From assembly GCA_036389715.1 (NCBI GenBank), contig DASVWH010000060.1, forward strand, positions 1 through 30,142: a stretch of DNA of 30,142 bases, in the 5' to 3' direction. This document shows positions 1-9,791 of this stretch, piece after piece. The notes under the pieces are model-generated. The model saw nothing but the letters and a program-made list of their open reading frames with translations, was not told the DNA's origin and made no database searches. The stretch comes from DASVWH01 sp036389715. Lineage in GTDB: Bacteria > Acidobacteriota > Blastocatellia > Pyrinomonadales > Pyrinomonadaceae. The stretch's first letter is position 1; the number at the start of each line of letters is the position of its first letter. A program made the position numbers and the translations under genes.

Positions 1-123
1 AGCGACGAACAGGTGGTGGACACGAAGAGCTACTCGACCGAAGCCAAGAGCGGCATGGCCTCGCTCGGCGAGCTGGCCGGTCTGGGCGGCGGCGGTAACT
101 CGGGCGACGACAGAGACCGCTAA
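1..123 (+). CDS. C-terminal end of an upstream protein, probably ribosomal protein S1 (partial)
   Basis: An open frame enters from the left edge and stops at TAA 121-123, giving 40 residues. The tail carries a short motif (ASLGELAGLGGGG) followed by an acidic/glycine end. Ribosomal protein S1 of many bacteria ends in a similar 'GTLGELL' motif after its last S1 repeat, and rpsA is classically followed by an HU/IHF gene, as here. Both points favour S1, but no S1 domain is visible in so short a piece, so the identity is inference. The gene is followed by a strong hairpin terminator at 154-208. Confidence 0.5.
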   Translation, partial: SDEQVVDTKSYSTEAKSGMASLGELAGLGGGGNSGDDRDR

Positions 124-153
124 GCGGCGCGTCGAACATAGTGCGGTGCGACA

Positions 154-208
154 AAGCGCCCCGTGCTCGAACTTTACGGCAGCGTAAGGTGACGGGCACG
201 GGGCGTTT
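154..208 (+). terminator. Nested intrinsic terminator hairpin after the upstream gene
   Basis: The 10-base arm CGCCCCGTGC (157-166) pairs perfectly with GCACGGGGCG (196-205), and the flanking AAG/TTT extends the stem to about 13 pairs. A second stem TTTACG/CGTAAG (173-178 with 183-188) sits inside the loop. A short T run follows on the + strand and an A run precedes, so it could work in both directions. It lies 31 bases after the stop of the truncated gene. Confidence 0.7.
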
Positions 209-483
209 GAATCTACGGAGTCTGTCGTCTCAGGCCGCGCAGATGAAAGTGTGGCTCGCAAAACCTGAATGAGCAGCCTTTGAGGGGTCGTTCCGGCGGC
301 CCTGCTGTTTGCTTTAAGCTATTGGCTGCGCGGCGTTTGTGTCTTGCGGGAGGCCGCCTGTTTCTGCTACTGTACGGCTGATTTGTTAACCCTCACTGGT
401 CGGATGATTGCTCAAATGTTTTGGCCTGTTAAGGCTTTGGGGCTCCCCTCCGGGCCTGTGTCTGGAAGCAGCGAGGTGATGGC
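209..483 (+). promoter_or_regulatory. Intergenic leader of the HU/IHF gene, with a weak promoter candidate
   Basis: No coding frame is convincing here. A possible extended -10 promoter has TTGCGG at 344-349 and TACTGT at 368-373 (18-base spacer, TG immediately upstream of the -10); only part of the consensus is matched. The last 60 bases before the HU/IHF gene contain a GC-rich palindrome (GGGGCTCCCC, about 440-449) that could fold in the 5' UTR, and GAGGTGAT (about 474-481) serves as ribosome binding site. Confidence 0.3.
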
Positions 484-834
484 ATGACAAAAGCGGAACT
501 GGTTGAAGATGTCGCGCGCGCGGCCGAGTTGACCAAGAAGGACGCCGAACGGCTGGTCGAAATCGTCTTCGAGAGCATTATCGAAACCCTCAATCAGGGC
601 GAGAAGATCGAGCTGCGCGGCTTCGGCAGTTTTCGCGTCCGCGAGCGCGGCGCGCGGCGCGGGCGCAATCCGAAGACGGGCGACCCGGTCAGCATTCCGG
701 CCAAGCGCGTTCCTTACTTCAAGCCGGGCAAGGAACTCAAGGATTTGATTAACGAAGAGCCCGCGCCCGCCGAGCCTTCGACGGAAACGCCCGGCTCAAG
801 CGACGGCGATAACCCGGCATCTCCGACTTTCTAG
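484..834 (+). CDS. HU/IHF-family DNA-binding protein, IhfB-like, with acidic C-terminal tail
   Basis: A nucleoid-associated protein that dimerises and bends DNA in its minor groove. The 116 residues contain the whole family fold: an N-terminal helical dimerisation part (1-42), the RGFGSF beta-turn (45-50), the DNA-inserting arm with GRNPKTG (60-66), and the closing FKPGKEL (79-85), which resembles IHF beta more than HU. Residues 91-116 are an added acidic, Pro/Ser/Thr-rich tail that normal 90-residue members lack. A good ribosome binding site (GAGGTGAT) lies just before ATG 484. Position after a probable rpsA matches the rpsA-ihfB arrangement of Proteobacteria. Family certain; HU versus IHF assignment less so. 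Confidence 0.93.
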   Translation: MTKAELVEDVARAAELTKKDAERLVEIVFESIIETLNQGEKIELRGFGSFRVRERGARRGRNPKTGDPVSIPAKRVPYFKPGKELKDLINEEPAPAEPSTETPGSSDGDNPASPTF

Positions 835-862
835 TCTCCGGCACAAGCAGCAAGAGGAAAGC

Positions 863-1357
863 ATGGACAGGCTGTGGAGCCCCTGGCGGTATGATTACAT
901 CAAATCCGGGTCAGGCGGCGAAAAGGATAATCCCCCTGTCTGCGTCTTCTGCTCGCTGCTCGCAGGCGAGGACAGCGACGAGAGCAAGTTTATCCTTCAC
1001 AGGGCCGCGCATAATTTCGTCGTCCTCAACATCTATCCTTACATCAGCGGCCACCTCCTGATCGTGCCTTACGCGCACCTGGCGGAGCTGGACCAGGCCT
1101 CCAAAGAGATTACAGACGAGTTGATGGATTTGACCAAGCGCAGCCAGACTGCGCTCAGGGATACCTACTACCCGCACGGCTTCAACCTCGGGATGAACCT
1201 GGGGCGCTCGGCAGGAGCGGGCGTGGCCGGGCACATCCACATGCACATCATGCCGCGCTGGACGGGCGACGCCAACTTCATGTCAACCGTCGCCGAGACG
1301 CGCGTCATCCCCGAAGACCTCTCGACCACCTACAGCAAACTGCGCGTGCATTTCTGA
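863..1357 (+). CDS. HIT-family hydrolase/phosphorylase (AP4A phosphorylase-like)
   Basis: A 164-residue cytoplasmic histidine-triad protein acting on dinucleoside polyphosphates or AMP derivatives. The catalytic triad HIHMHIMP places His at 124, 126 and 128, with His126 expected to be the nucleophile by family analogy. An N-terminal CxxC (C27, C30) together with a His is the zinc site seen in the longer bacterial HIT/AP4A-phosphorylase-like group. The WSPWRYDYI start (residues 5-13) is typical of that subfamily. GAGGAAA precedes the ATG. It follows the HU/IHF gene by 28 bases and is probably cotranscribed; the next gene is convergent. The exact substrate cannot be told from sequence. Confidence 0.93.
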   Translation: MDRLWSPWRYDYIKSGSGGEKDNPPVCVFCSLLAGEDSDESKFILHRAAHNFVVLNIYPYISGHLLIVPYAHLAELDQASKEITDELMDLTKRSQTALRDTYYPHGFNLGMNLGRSAGAGVAGHIHMHIMPRWTGDANFMSTVAETRVIPEDLSTTYSKLRVHF

Positions 1358-1400
1358 GCCAGGCTTCCCCGGACCCGAAGCAGCACCGGCACAGAGAGGG

Positions 1401-3815
1401 CTATTTGCTCACCTTGCGCACGATGGCTTCGTCCTCAACTTCGCCCGCTTTGTTGATGGGGATTTCGGATGTCCGCGTGTAGCTCACGCCGCGCTCTTCC
1501 GTGTCCAGGCTCGCGTCAGGCAGCGAGGGCAGCGCGCCCGTCAAAGGCGGCGGGTTGAAGCCCGGATAGTCTATCCGCGCGTGGTAGATGGCCGTCAGCG
1601 AGGTGATGATGGATTCACGGATGGTCGTCAACTCCTTGAGCGTCAGATTACACTCGTCGAGCTGTCCGTCGCTGATGATGGCGTCAACGATCTTGGAGAC
1701 GATGGAGCGGATGTTTTCCGGGTCGGGACGCGAGAGCGAACGCGCGGCGGCCTCGCACGAATCGGCGATCATCATGATGGCCGCCTCTTTGAACTGCGGC
1801 TTCGGTCCCGGATAGCGAAACTCGGCCTCGTTGACCTCTTCGCCGGGCGCAGCCTGCGCCTGTGCCTTGCGCAGGAAGAAATGGAGCGTCCGTGTGCCGT
1901 GATGCTGCGGGATAAAGTCGGAAATCTGTTTCGGCAGCCCGATCTCCCTGGCGAGCTTGAGGCCGTAGGTGACGTGGCTCGTGATGATGCGCGCGCTCTG
2001 CGTCGGCTTGAGACGGTCGTGCGGGTTGTTGCCGCCCCGCTGATTCTCGACGAACATCTCGGGCGCGGCCGTCTTTCCGATGTCGTGATAGAGCGCGCCG
2101 ATGCGTGCCAGCAAGGGATTCGCCCCGACGGAGCGACAGGCGTCCTCGGCCAACTGCCCGACAGCATGAGAGTGCTGGTTCGTGCCGGGCGCGCGCAGGG
2201 CCAGCTGCCCCAGCACGGGCAGGTCGGCATTCGACAACTCCAGCAGCTTAACGTCCGTCAGGATGCCGAAAAGGGCCTCGTTGATGGGCAATCCCCCGGC
2301 CGTGAAAATCGTCGTCAGGAGGCCCCCGAGCGCGCCGCAGCCGACCGCCAGCAGGATAGTGTTCAGCGTCAGGGGCTGCTGCGCGTATGCGATCAGGGCT
2401 ATCGCGGCCATCGCATTGACGGCGCTGACGAAGAGCCCTGCGACCGTCACGGACTGGCGCTCGCGGTAGCGGCCGATGCCATAGATGGCCGCCGCCGACG
2501 AGATGATCGCGTAGCAGGATTTCTGGACGCCCGTGATGGCCAGCAGGCCCGTGAAGAACGAAGCCATCAGCGCCGTAATCAACGCCAGTTGCGTGTCGAC
2601 GAGCAGGGCGACGAGCAGCGCGGCGGCCGCGAAGGGAACCGCAAAGTTCCAGATCGTCGGGTCGTTGAGCGGCGCGCTCAACCCATGCGTGGCGACGCTG
2701 TCGGTCAGCATAAAGCCGACACGAATCAGGACCGTTTGGATGATGACGGCCGAGCCGACGAGCGCGAACGCCTTCTTGGACGAAAGCGGGAGCGTGACGG
2801 CGGTGCTCCTGTGCTCGATGAACTTCCAGGCCAGCCAGTAGAGCGCGCCGACGATGAAGAGCAGCCCGAAGAACTGGTTCCACCAGCGCTGCGTCTCCAT
2901 GCCGTAAGCGCGAATCGCTGTAAACTGCGCGAGCATGGGCTCCGTCACCCTGTCGCCCTCGCGCGCGACCACCTGGTTGCGCTTGAGCAGGATGTGAGCC
3001 GACTCGACCCTTTTCGCGGCAGCCTCTCTGGCCGCCCTGGTCGCCACCGGGTCATAGAGGACGTTGGGCTTGAGCAGCGGGAGCATCGCGGAGACGAGGG
3101 CCGAGCGTTGTTCGGGCGTCCACCCGTTAAGCTCTGAGAGACGGGAGCGCAGGTTCTTATGCGCGGCGGAGAGGGCCGTCATGCGGCTCTGCGGCATCGT
3201 CATCAAGACCTGCGCGCCGCGACCCTTCAAATCCACCAGGACGATCTCCGGCTTGAAATTAGTCGCGTCGTCGTCATGGTAGATATAGGCCTCTCCGACT
3301 TCGCGCAGGAGCTTCGTCAAACGCTCAAGCTCATTGGCATCGAAGCGGTGAGCGATGATTGCGGAGGCAACAGCCGCCGCGTCGCCCTCCCCGGTCCAGA
3401 CCGGCGTTTGCCTGCCAGCGCCGCGCGCGGATTCGACCTGCTTCTGCAAGTCTTCCCAGGCGACGCGAAAGCTCTGCGCCGTGCTCTCGGCGCGCGTCTG
3501 GTCAAAGGTGAAGACGGGACGGGTGGCCTCCCGCGCGGCCTCGCGCCGTCTCTCGGTCTCCATCCAATCAACGCCGCCGATGTCCGCGGGCGCGATGATG
3601 GTTCGACGCAGGACCTCACCCTCCTTGTAGTTTTCCGTCAGCCCGCGCGAGTAAGTGTTGACCAGGAGCAGCGTCGTCAGGAGGACCAGAAAGCCGTAGC
3701 CGATGTAGAACTGCGTCGAGGGCGAAAACCACCTGAAAGGACGCAGCACGAGCGCGAGCGCGGTATTGCGCGCTCTGCCGAGCGGAGAGGTGAAGCGGGG
3801 GCGGCGGCTGCTCAT
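1401..3815 (-). CDS. pgpH: PgpH/YqfF-family membrane HD-domain phosphohydrolase (c-di-AMP phosphodiesterase)
   Basis: An 804-residue integral membrane protein. In order: a cytoplasmic N-terminus, one membrane segment (about 36-53), a large extracytoplasmic domain (about 55-310, the 7TMR-HDED type), about seven membrane helices (312-525), and a cytoplasmic HD domain (about 540-730). HD-domain metal ligands are visible: HSH (548-550), the HD pair of YHDIGK (577-578), a His near 614 and QHHG (637-640). In Firmicutes the family degrades cyclic di-AMP to pApA; the same activity here is inference. A charged tail of about 70 residues follows. Its ATG begins three bases after the hflX stop, with no clear ribosome binding site, so translation is probably coupled to hflX. 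The usual neighbours phoH and ybeY are absent. Confidence 0.92.
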   Translation of the reverse strand: MSSRRPRFTSPLGRARNTALALVLRPFRWFSPSTQFYIGYGFLVLLTTLLLVNTYSRGLTENYKEGEVLRRTIIAPADIGGVDWMETERRREAAREATRPVFTFDQTRAESTAQSFRVAWEDLQKQVESARGAGRQTPVWTGEGDAAAVASAIIAHRFDANELERLTKLLREVGEAYIYHDDDATNFKPEIVLVDLKGRGAQVLMTMPQSRMTALSAAHKNLRSRLSELNGWTPEQRSALVSAMLPLLKPNVLYDPVATRAAREAAAKRVESAHILLKRNQVVAREGDRVTEPMLAQFTAIRAYGMETQRWWNQFFGLLFIVGALYWLAWKFIEHRSTAVTLPLSSKKAFALVGSAVIIQTVLIRVGFMLTDSVATHGLSAPLNDPTIWNFAVPFAAAALLVALLVDTQLALITALMASFFTGLLAITGVQKSCYAIISSAAAIYGIGRYRERQSVTVAGLFVSAVNAMAAIALIAYAQQPLTLNTILLAVGCGALGGLLTTIFTAGGLPINEALFGILTDVKLLELSNADLPVLGQLALRAPGTNQHSHAVGQLAEDACRSVGANPLLARIGALYHDIGKTAAPEMFVENQRGGNNPHDRLKPTQSARIITSHVTYGLKLAREIGLPKQISDFIPQHHGTRTLHFFLRKAQAQAAPGEEVNEAEFRYPGPKPQFKEAAIMMIADSCEAAARSLSRPDPENIRSIVSKIVDAIISDGQLDECNLTLKELTTIRESIITSLTAIYHARIDYPGFNPPPLTGALPSLPDASLDTEERGVSYTRTSEIPINKAGEVEDEAIVRKVSK

Positions 3816-3818
3816 CGT

Positions 3819-5558
<1,740 letters not shown>

Positions 5559-5573
5559 TGCTCTTCTCCTTTA

Positions 5574-5668
5574 AAAAGTCGGAAGCCGGAGGCCCGAGGC
5601 CGCGCGCCGAAAGTCCGCCGTCAGCAGTGGGCTGCGGATTCCGGGCTATCGGCTGAGGGTAGTTACAG
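5574..5668. repeat. Heptamer-phased inverted repeat element 1 (hflX leader)
   Basis: GC-rich units step every seven bases (AGTCGGA, AGCCGGA, GGCCCGA and so on) and are followed by partly complementary units in the other direction (TCCGGGC, TATCGGC). The element ends against the ribosome binding site of hflX on the minus strand. A 78-codon minus-strand frame (5554-5790) runs through it but has no domain and looks like a by-product of the repeat. Confidence 0.5.
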
Positions 5669-5844
5669 ATAGATTGAAGCGAGCGGTAGGCGGCGGACGC
5701 TGTGTGGAAAACCTTGATGTTGCTCGGCGAAACTGGTTCGCTTAGTCGCTTGAGCATTGCGATCATCCGGCCAGCTGCCGTCGTGCGCACGGCACAGTGC
5801 CCTGCTTTTCAAGGACACGACCGTCTTCAGCTTGACCATGCGCG

Positions 5845-5871
5845 ATTATAACATAGCGAGCAGCGGCGCAA
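5845..5871 (-). promoter_or_regulatory. Extended -10 promoter for hflX-pgpH
   Basis: Read on the minus strand, a perfect TATAAT (5845-5850) is preceded by TGT, giving an extended -10. Upstream is TTGCGC (5866-5871), a weak -35 at a short 15-base spacing. Transcription would start near 5838 and leave a leader of about 280 bases before hflX. The rest of the 5559-6067 gap contains repeat elements 1 and 2 and nothing else I can name. Confidence 0.5.
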
Positions 5872-5965
5872 TATCGAAAGAGCCGGATTGAGCCAAATAT
5901 CTTCAAATCCCTGAGGACTGATAATTAGACACCGCTCGCGCGCACGGCGTATGATGGAGGGCGAA

Positions 5966-6045
5966 ATAGTTAATGGTCAATAGTGAATGGTCAATAGACG
6001 AAACGGTTTGTGATCTCTCTCCTGACCGTCGGCCATTGACCGTTT
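5966..6045. repeat. Heptamer-phased inverted repeat element 2
   Basis: Left arm of 7-base units AATGGTC and AATAGTG (about 5972-5997), right arm with the complementary CATTGACC (about 6034-6041), and an inner stem AAACGGT (6001-6007) with ACCGTTT (6039-6045). It lies directly upstream of the ribosome binding site of the beta-propeller gene. The units match those of elements 5, 10 and 11, but the centre differs. Confidence 0.6.
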
Positions 6046-6067
6046 GAGCGATGGAGAAGCAGACGAG

Positions 6068-7096
6068 ATGAATGATGCTGGGCGGATCAAGAGCGTCAAT
6101 CCGGGGGCGGGGATTCCGGGCGGCGAAGTGGCCATCGAATGCGCGGATTTCAGAACAGGCTTTCTCCGCTCCTGTCGCGCATGGATTGACGATTTGCCTG
6201 CGCACCTGGTCGCCGTTTCCAGCCGCCGCGTCCTGGCGATTGTCCCGGAGACGGACACCGGCGGGGAAGTGACGGTCGCCCTGGAGAGCAACGGCGAGCG
6301 CGGCGAGCCCGCGGGCTTTATCGTCGGGACGAAACTGGCCGAAGACCTGCACCTGGTCGCCAACCCGGCGTTCGACCCGGACGACGGCTCGCTCTACGTG
6401 ACGCGCTCCGGCTCGCGCGGGCAGAGCTATCCGGTCTCGCTGTTCAGGATAGACCCGGACGGCAACCTGACGGATTTCTCCGGCGATATTACGAACCCGA
6501 CCGGCATCGCCTTCGACAGGTCCGGGCAGATGTTCGTGACGAGCCGGATGGACGGCAACGTCTATCGCATCACGCCCTTCAAGGAGGCTGTGGTCTTCGC
6601 GGGCAATCTGGGCGTGGCGACCGGACTCGCCTTCGATGCGGAGGGACGCCTTTACGTCGGCGACCGCACGGGCACGATTCATCGCATCAGCGGCATCGGC
6701 GAGGTGACCGCCTGGGCGCAACTGGAGCCCTCCGTCTCGGCCTATCACCTGGCGTTCGGGCCAGACGATGCGCTCTACGTGACGGGGCCGACCGTTGCCA
6801 GCTCCGAGGCCGTGATGCGCATCGAGCGCGACGGCCGGGCCAGCCTCTTTTATCGCGGGCTGGGGCGGCCTCATGGCCTGGCCTTCGACCGCGAAGGTTA
6901 TCTCTACGTCGCGGCCTCTCTGCGGGGGCGGCGCGGCATCGTGCGAATTACGCCCAACGGCGACGACGCGGAACTGTTCGTCGCGGGAATGAACGTCGTC
7001 GGCCTCGCTTTTGGTCCGGGCGGCAACATGGTCGTCGCTACCAACGAAGCGGTCTACAGCCTGCCGCTCGGCATTCGCGGCACTCTGCCGGGCTAG
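6068..7096 (+). CDS. IPT/TIG domain plus NHL/SMP-30-type beta-propeller protein
   Basis: A 342-residue protein starting at ATG 6068, chosen because GGAG lies 11 bases upstream and the longer TTG form (6044) would begin inside a repeat. Residues about 5-85 look like an IPT/TIG immunoglobulin-like domain (opening IKSVNPGAGIPGG). The rest is a propeller of repeated blades with the signature 'xGxAFDxxGxLYV' (for example GIAFDRSGQMFVTS, GLAFDAEGRLYVGD, GLAFDREGYLYVAA). Such propellers bind ligands or serve as lactonase-like or scaffold domains. No signal peptide or membrane segment is visible, so it seems cytoplasmic, unusual for this domain pair. No catalytic assignment is possible. Confidence 0.8.
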   Translation: MNDAGRIKSVNPGAGIPGGEVAIECADFRTGFLRSCRAWIDDLPAHLVAVSSRRVLAIVPETDTGGEVTVALESNGERGEPAGFIVGTKLAEDLHLVANPAFDPDDGSLYVTRSGSRGQSYPVSLFRIDPDGNLTDFSGDITNPTGIAFDRSGQMFVTSRMDGNVYRITPFKEAVVFAGNLGVATGLAFDAEGRLYVGDRTGTIHRISGIGEVTAWAQLEPSVSAYHLAFGPDDALYVTGPTVASSEAVMRIERDGRASLFYRGLGRPHGLAFDREGYLYVAASLRGRRGIVRITPNGDDAELFVAGMNVVGLAFGPGGNMVVATNEAVYSLPLGIRGTLPG

Positions 7097-7161
7097 CGCC
7101 ACAGAGCGAGCCTGCGGCCTCTTGATGCGCCTCCGTTGATTGACCGCGGGCAGACAGCTTT

Positions 7162-7190
7162 TTGACAGTGCCGAAGGCGCGTGCTACTTT
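7162..7190 (+). promoter_or_regulatory. Sigma70-type promoter for the site-2 protease-trpS-scpAB-rluB run
   Basis: A perfect -35 TTGACA (7162-7167), a 17-base spacer and TACTTT (7185-7190) preceded by TGC, an extended -10. It lies 45 bases upstream of the site-2 protease start codon. No terminator-like hairpin separates this promoter from the following genes until the repeat at 10594. Confidence 0.65.
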
Positions 7191-7234
7191 TGCATGCTTC
7201 GAGAAATGCGGGCTTTGCGGTAGTGTAGGCGGTT

Positions 7235-7915
7235 ATGGAAGGCTTCAACGTCGGGCAGTTAATCATCTATATGGTCGTGCTGATTTTCGCGATTTCAGCA
7301 CACGAGGCGGCGCACGCCTGGATGTCCTATAAGTTCGGCGACGACACGGCCCGCCTGCTCGGCCGCATCACGCTCAACCCGGTCGCTCACACGGACCCGA
7401 TTGGGACCCTGTTGATTCCCATAGCCGGGTTTATCCTCGGCAATATCGGGGGCCCGGTAGCGAGAATACCGCTCATCGGCTGGGGAAAACCGACGCCGGT
7501 CAACCCGCTTCGCTGGCGCAACAAAGACCTGGCGAACGTCATGGTCTCCGGTGCGGGCATCATGGCTAATCTCCTGATCGCCATTTTCGCCTTCACCGTC
7601 ATCAAGGTTCTTTTGATGACCGGATACTTTGTCTTGATACCCGAATCTTTGCGCGAGCCGGTCGAGCTGTTTCTGGACTTTCTGCTGACGATGAATGTGT
7701 CGCTGGCCATCTTCAACCTGCTGCCTTTCCCTCCGCTCGACGGCAGCAAGATTTTGGAGACTTTTCTTCCTGAGAGCCTGCGTCCTGCCCTGACGGCCCT
7801 CGAACAGTATGGCTTTCTCATCCTGATGGCCCTGATTTACATAGGCTTTTTCAGGGCTCTCATCACGCCTGTGCTGCGTTTCGTGGATTACCTGTTATAT
7901 CTTGGCGTACAGTGA
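7235..7915 (+). CDS. Site-2 protease family (M50) membrane metalloprotease
   Basis: A 226-residue polytopic membrane protein. Zinc ligands are H23 and H27 of HEAAH in the first membrane helix, and Asp169 of NLLPFPPLDG (161-170) in a later helix. The compact size without a PDZ domain places it with the YwhC-like minimal S2P group rather than with RseP. Family members cut membrane-embedded substrates; the substrate here is unknown. The ribosome binding site is weak (GTAGGCGG). It heads a run with trpS, scpA, scpB and rluB, an order that recurs in several phyla, and trpS begins 44 bases after its stop. Confidence 0.95.
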   Translation: MEGFNVGQLIIYMVVLIFAISAHEAAHAWMSYKFGDDTARLLGRITLNPVAHTDPIGTLLIPIAGFILGNIGGPVARIPLIGWGKPTPVNPLRWRNKDLANVMVSGAGIMANLLIAIFAFTVIKVLLMTGYFVLIPESLREPVELFLDFLLTMNVSLAIFNLLPFPPLDGSKILETFLPESLRPALTALEQYGFLILMALIYIGFFRALITPVLRFVDYLLYLGVQ

Positions 7916-7959
7916 AAGAGGCTGCACAACCATCTTCAGCAGCGATAGTTTAAGAAGGT

Positions 7960-8958
7960 ATGCTCAAGCGAATCTTCAGCGGCGCGCAGCCGACCGGCGG
8001 CTTTCATCTCGGCAACTACCTGGGCGCACTGCGCAACTGGGTCGAGTTGCAGCACGAGTACGAGAGCTTCTTCTGCGTCGTCAACCTGCACGCCCTGACG
8101 CTGCGGCAGGAGCCCGCACAGTTGGCCCGGATGACGAGGGAAGTGGCGCGGCTCTACCTCGCGGCCGGAATTGACCCGCAGGTCTCCACCATCTTCATCC
8201 AATCGGACGTGCCCGAGCACGCCGAGCTGGGCTGGGTTCTGAACTGCCTGACGCGCATGTCGGAGCTGGAGCGGATGACGCAGTTCAAGGAGAAGGCGCG
8301 CAAGCAGCGCGAGAACGTTAACGTCGGGGTCTTCGATTATCCGGTGCTGATGGCCGCCGACATCCTGCTCTACCGGACGGAGCTGGTCCCGGTCGGCGAA
8401 GACCAGAAGCAGCACCTGGAGCTGGCGCGCGACATCGCCGCACGCTTTAACCGCGACTACGGCGAGACGTTTCTCATCCCCGAGCCGTTCATCCCGAAGG
8501 TCGGCGCGCGCATCATGTCGCTCAGCGACCCGGCCAAGAAGATGGCCAAATCCGACGAGACCTCGCAGGGAACCATCGCGCTGCTCGACGATGCCGACAC
8601 GATCACTCGCAAGGTCAAGCGCGCCGTCACGGATTCCGGCACTGAGATACGCTTTGACGAGACGCGGCCCGCGCTGATGAACCTGCTGACCATCTACAGG
8701 CTGCTGACGAACAAAGCGCCCGCCGACATCGAAGAGCATTTCACGGGCAAGGGTTACGCGCAGTTGAAATCGGAGCTGGCCGAAACGGTGGTCGAATTTC
8801 TACGGCCCTTTCAGGAGCGCGTGCGCGCCATCTCGGATGAGGAGCTGGACGGGATTCTCGACCGCGGACGCGAGCGTGCCAGCCGCGTGGCCCGCGCCAC
8901 GATGGACGAGGTGAAGTCGCGGATGGGCATCTCCGGCGCACGCACGGTGCAGGCCTAA
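7960..8958 (+). CDS. trpS: Tryptophanyl-tRNA synthetase
   Basis: Class Ic synthetase charging tRNA-Trp. The 332 residues match the usual bacterial length. The HIGH-like motif is HLGN (16-19), following the typical opening SGAQPTG (7-13), and the KMSKS loop is KMAKS (194-198) within DPAKKMAKSDE. The tryptophan-site segment with NVGVFDYPVLMAADIL (121-136) is normal. AAGAAGG (7952-7958) lies only one base from the ATG, an unusually short spacing, yet the start is fixed by the conserved opening. Second gene of the protease-trpS-scpAB-rluB run. Confidence 0.97.
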   Translation: MLKRIFSGAQPTGGFHLGNYLGALRNWVELQHEYESFFCVVNLHALTLRQEPAQLARMTREVARLYLAAGIDPQVSTIFIQSDVPEHAELGWVLNCLTRMSELERMTQFKEKARKQRENVNVGVFDYPVLMAADILLYRTELVPVGEDQKQHLELARDIAARFNRDYGETFLIPEPFIPKVGARIMSLSDPAKKMAKSDETSQGTIALLDDADTITRKVKRAVTDSGTEIRFDETRPALMNLLTIYRLLTNKAPADIEEHFTGKGYAQLKSELAETVVEFLRPFQERVRAISDEELDGILDRGRERASRVARATMDEVKSRMGISGARTVQA

Positions 8959-8975
8959 GACCTTTGGAGGAGACG

Positions 8976-9779
8976 ATGAGCGAAACACCGGAAAACTTGC
9001 AGGCGGCGATGGACGCACCCGCGACCATCAGTGTCGCTGGCGCGCGCCCGGAGATCGTCAGCGCCGAAGGCGGCGAGCAGTTGAAGCTGACGCTCGGCGA
9101 GTTCTCCGGCCCGCTCGACCTCCTGCTCTACCTGATTCGACAGGAGCAGGTGGACATTTACGACATCCCCGTAGCGCGCATTACGAGCGAGTATCTGCGC
9201 TACCTACGCCTGATGCAGGAGCTGGACATCGCCGTCGCCGGCGATTTTTTAGTGATGGCGGCCACGCTCATCGAGATTAAATCGCGGATGCTCCTGCCGC
9301 GCGACCCCTCGTCCGCGAGCGCCGCGGACGAGATGCTCGACCCGCGCCGCGAGTTGGTGGACCAGCTCCTGGAGCATCAGAAATACAGGGCCGCGGCGCA
9401 GATGCTCTGGTCGCGCGCGACCGTCGAGCAGGCGGTCTTTCGCCGCGCCGAGCTTGAGACGGATAAGCAGAACCCGGAAGTGGCAGTCGGGCTTTTCGAC
9501 CTCTTGAAAGTCTTCCAGCAGATTCTCGCGCGACACAAGGAAGAGGTCTTGATGGAGATCGAGCGCGAGGAGATTTCGATGACCGAGATGCTCGAACGCC
9601 TGCGCAATATGGTGCTCTCGGCGGGCGAGCTGAACCTGCGCAAGTTCTTCGAGCGCGCCAATTCGCGCAGGGAACTCGTGCTCGCCTTCCTCTCCGTGCT
9701 GGAGCTGGTTCGCACAACCGAAATCACCCTGTTCCAGCAGGAAACCTTCGGCGAGATTATCGCGCGCGCCGGGAGCTAA
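8976..9779 (+). CDS. scpA: Segregation and condensation protein A
   Basis: Kleisin subunit that bridges the two Smc heads in bacterial condensin. ATG 8976 is chosen because GGAGGAG (8966-8972) sits just upstream; an earlier in-frame TTG (8964) overlaps that site. The 267 residues show the ScpA pattern FSGPLDLLLYLIRQEQVDIYDI near residue 45 and the following helix ending in IEIKSRMLLP, then a C-terminal winged-helix part (RTTEITLFQQETFGEI). An extra 25-30 residues precede the core. scpB follows after 12 bases. Confidence 0.95.
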   Translation: MSETPENLQAAMDAPATISVAGARPEIVSAEGGEQLKLTLGEFSGPLDLLLYLIRQEQVDIYDIPVARITSEYLRYLRLMQELDIAVAGDFLVMAATLIEIKSRMLLPRDPSSASAADEMLDPRRELVDQLLEHQKYRAAAQMLWSRATVEQAVFRRAELETDKQNPEVAVGLFDLLKVFQQILARHKEEVLMEIEREEISMTEMLERLRNMVLSAGELNLRKFFERANSRRELVLAFLSVLELVRTTEITLFQQETFGEIIARAGS

Positions 9780-9791
9780 ACTTTTATCGCC

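Noticed and set aside
1581..3137. A 518-codon + strand frame opposite pgpH
   Set aside because: It is the antisense of a well-conserved membrane HD protein, has no recognisable domain, and its composition (Arg/Asp/Gly-rich) is that of a reverse-strand shadow in high-GC DNA.
5670..5845. tRNA or other structured RNA gene between hflX and the propeller gene
   Set aside because: No cloverleaf with a T-arm GTTCGAATC-like sequence and matching acceptor stem could be built on either strand.
5903..7102. A 399-codon minus-strand frame opposite the beta-propeller gene
   Set aside because: The + strand frame carries repeated propeller blades, whereas this one has no domain and its end reads through a heptamer element.
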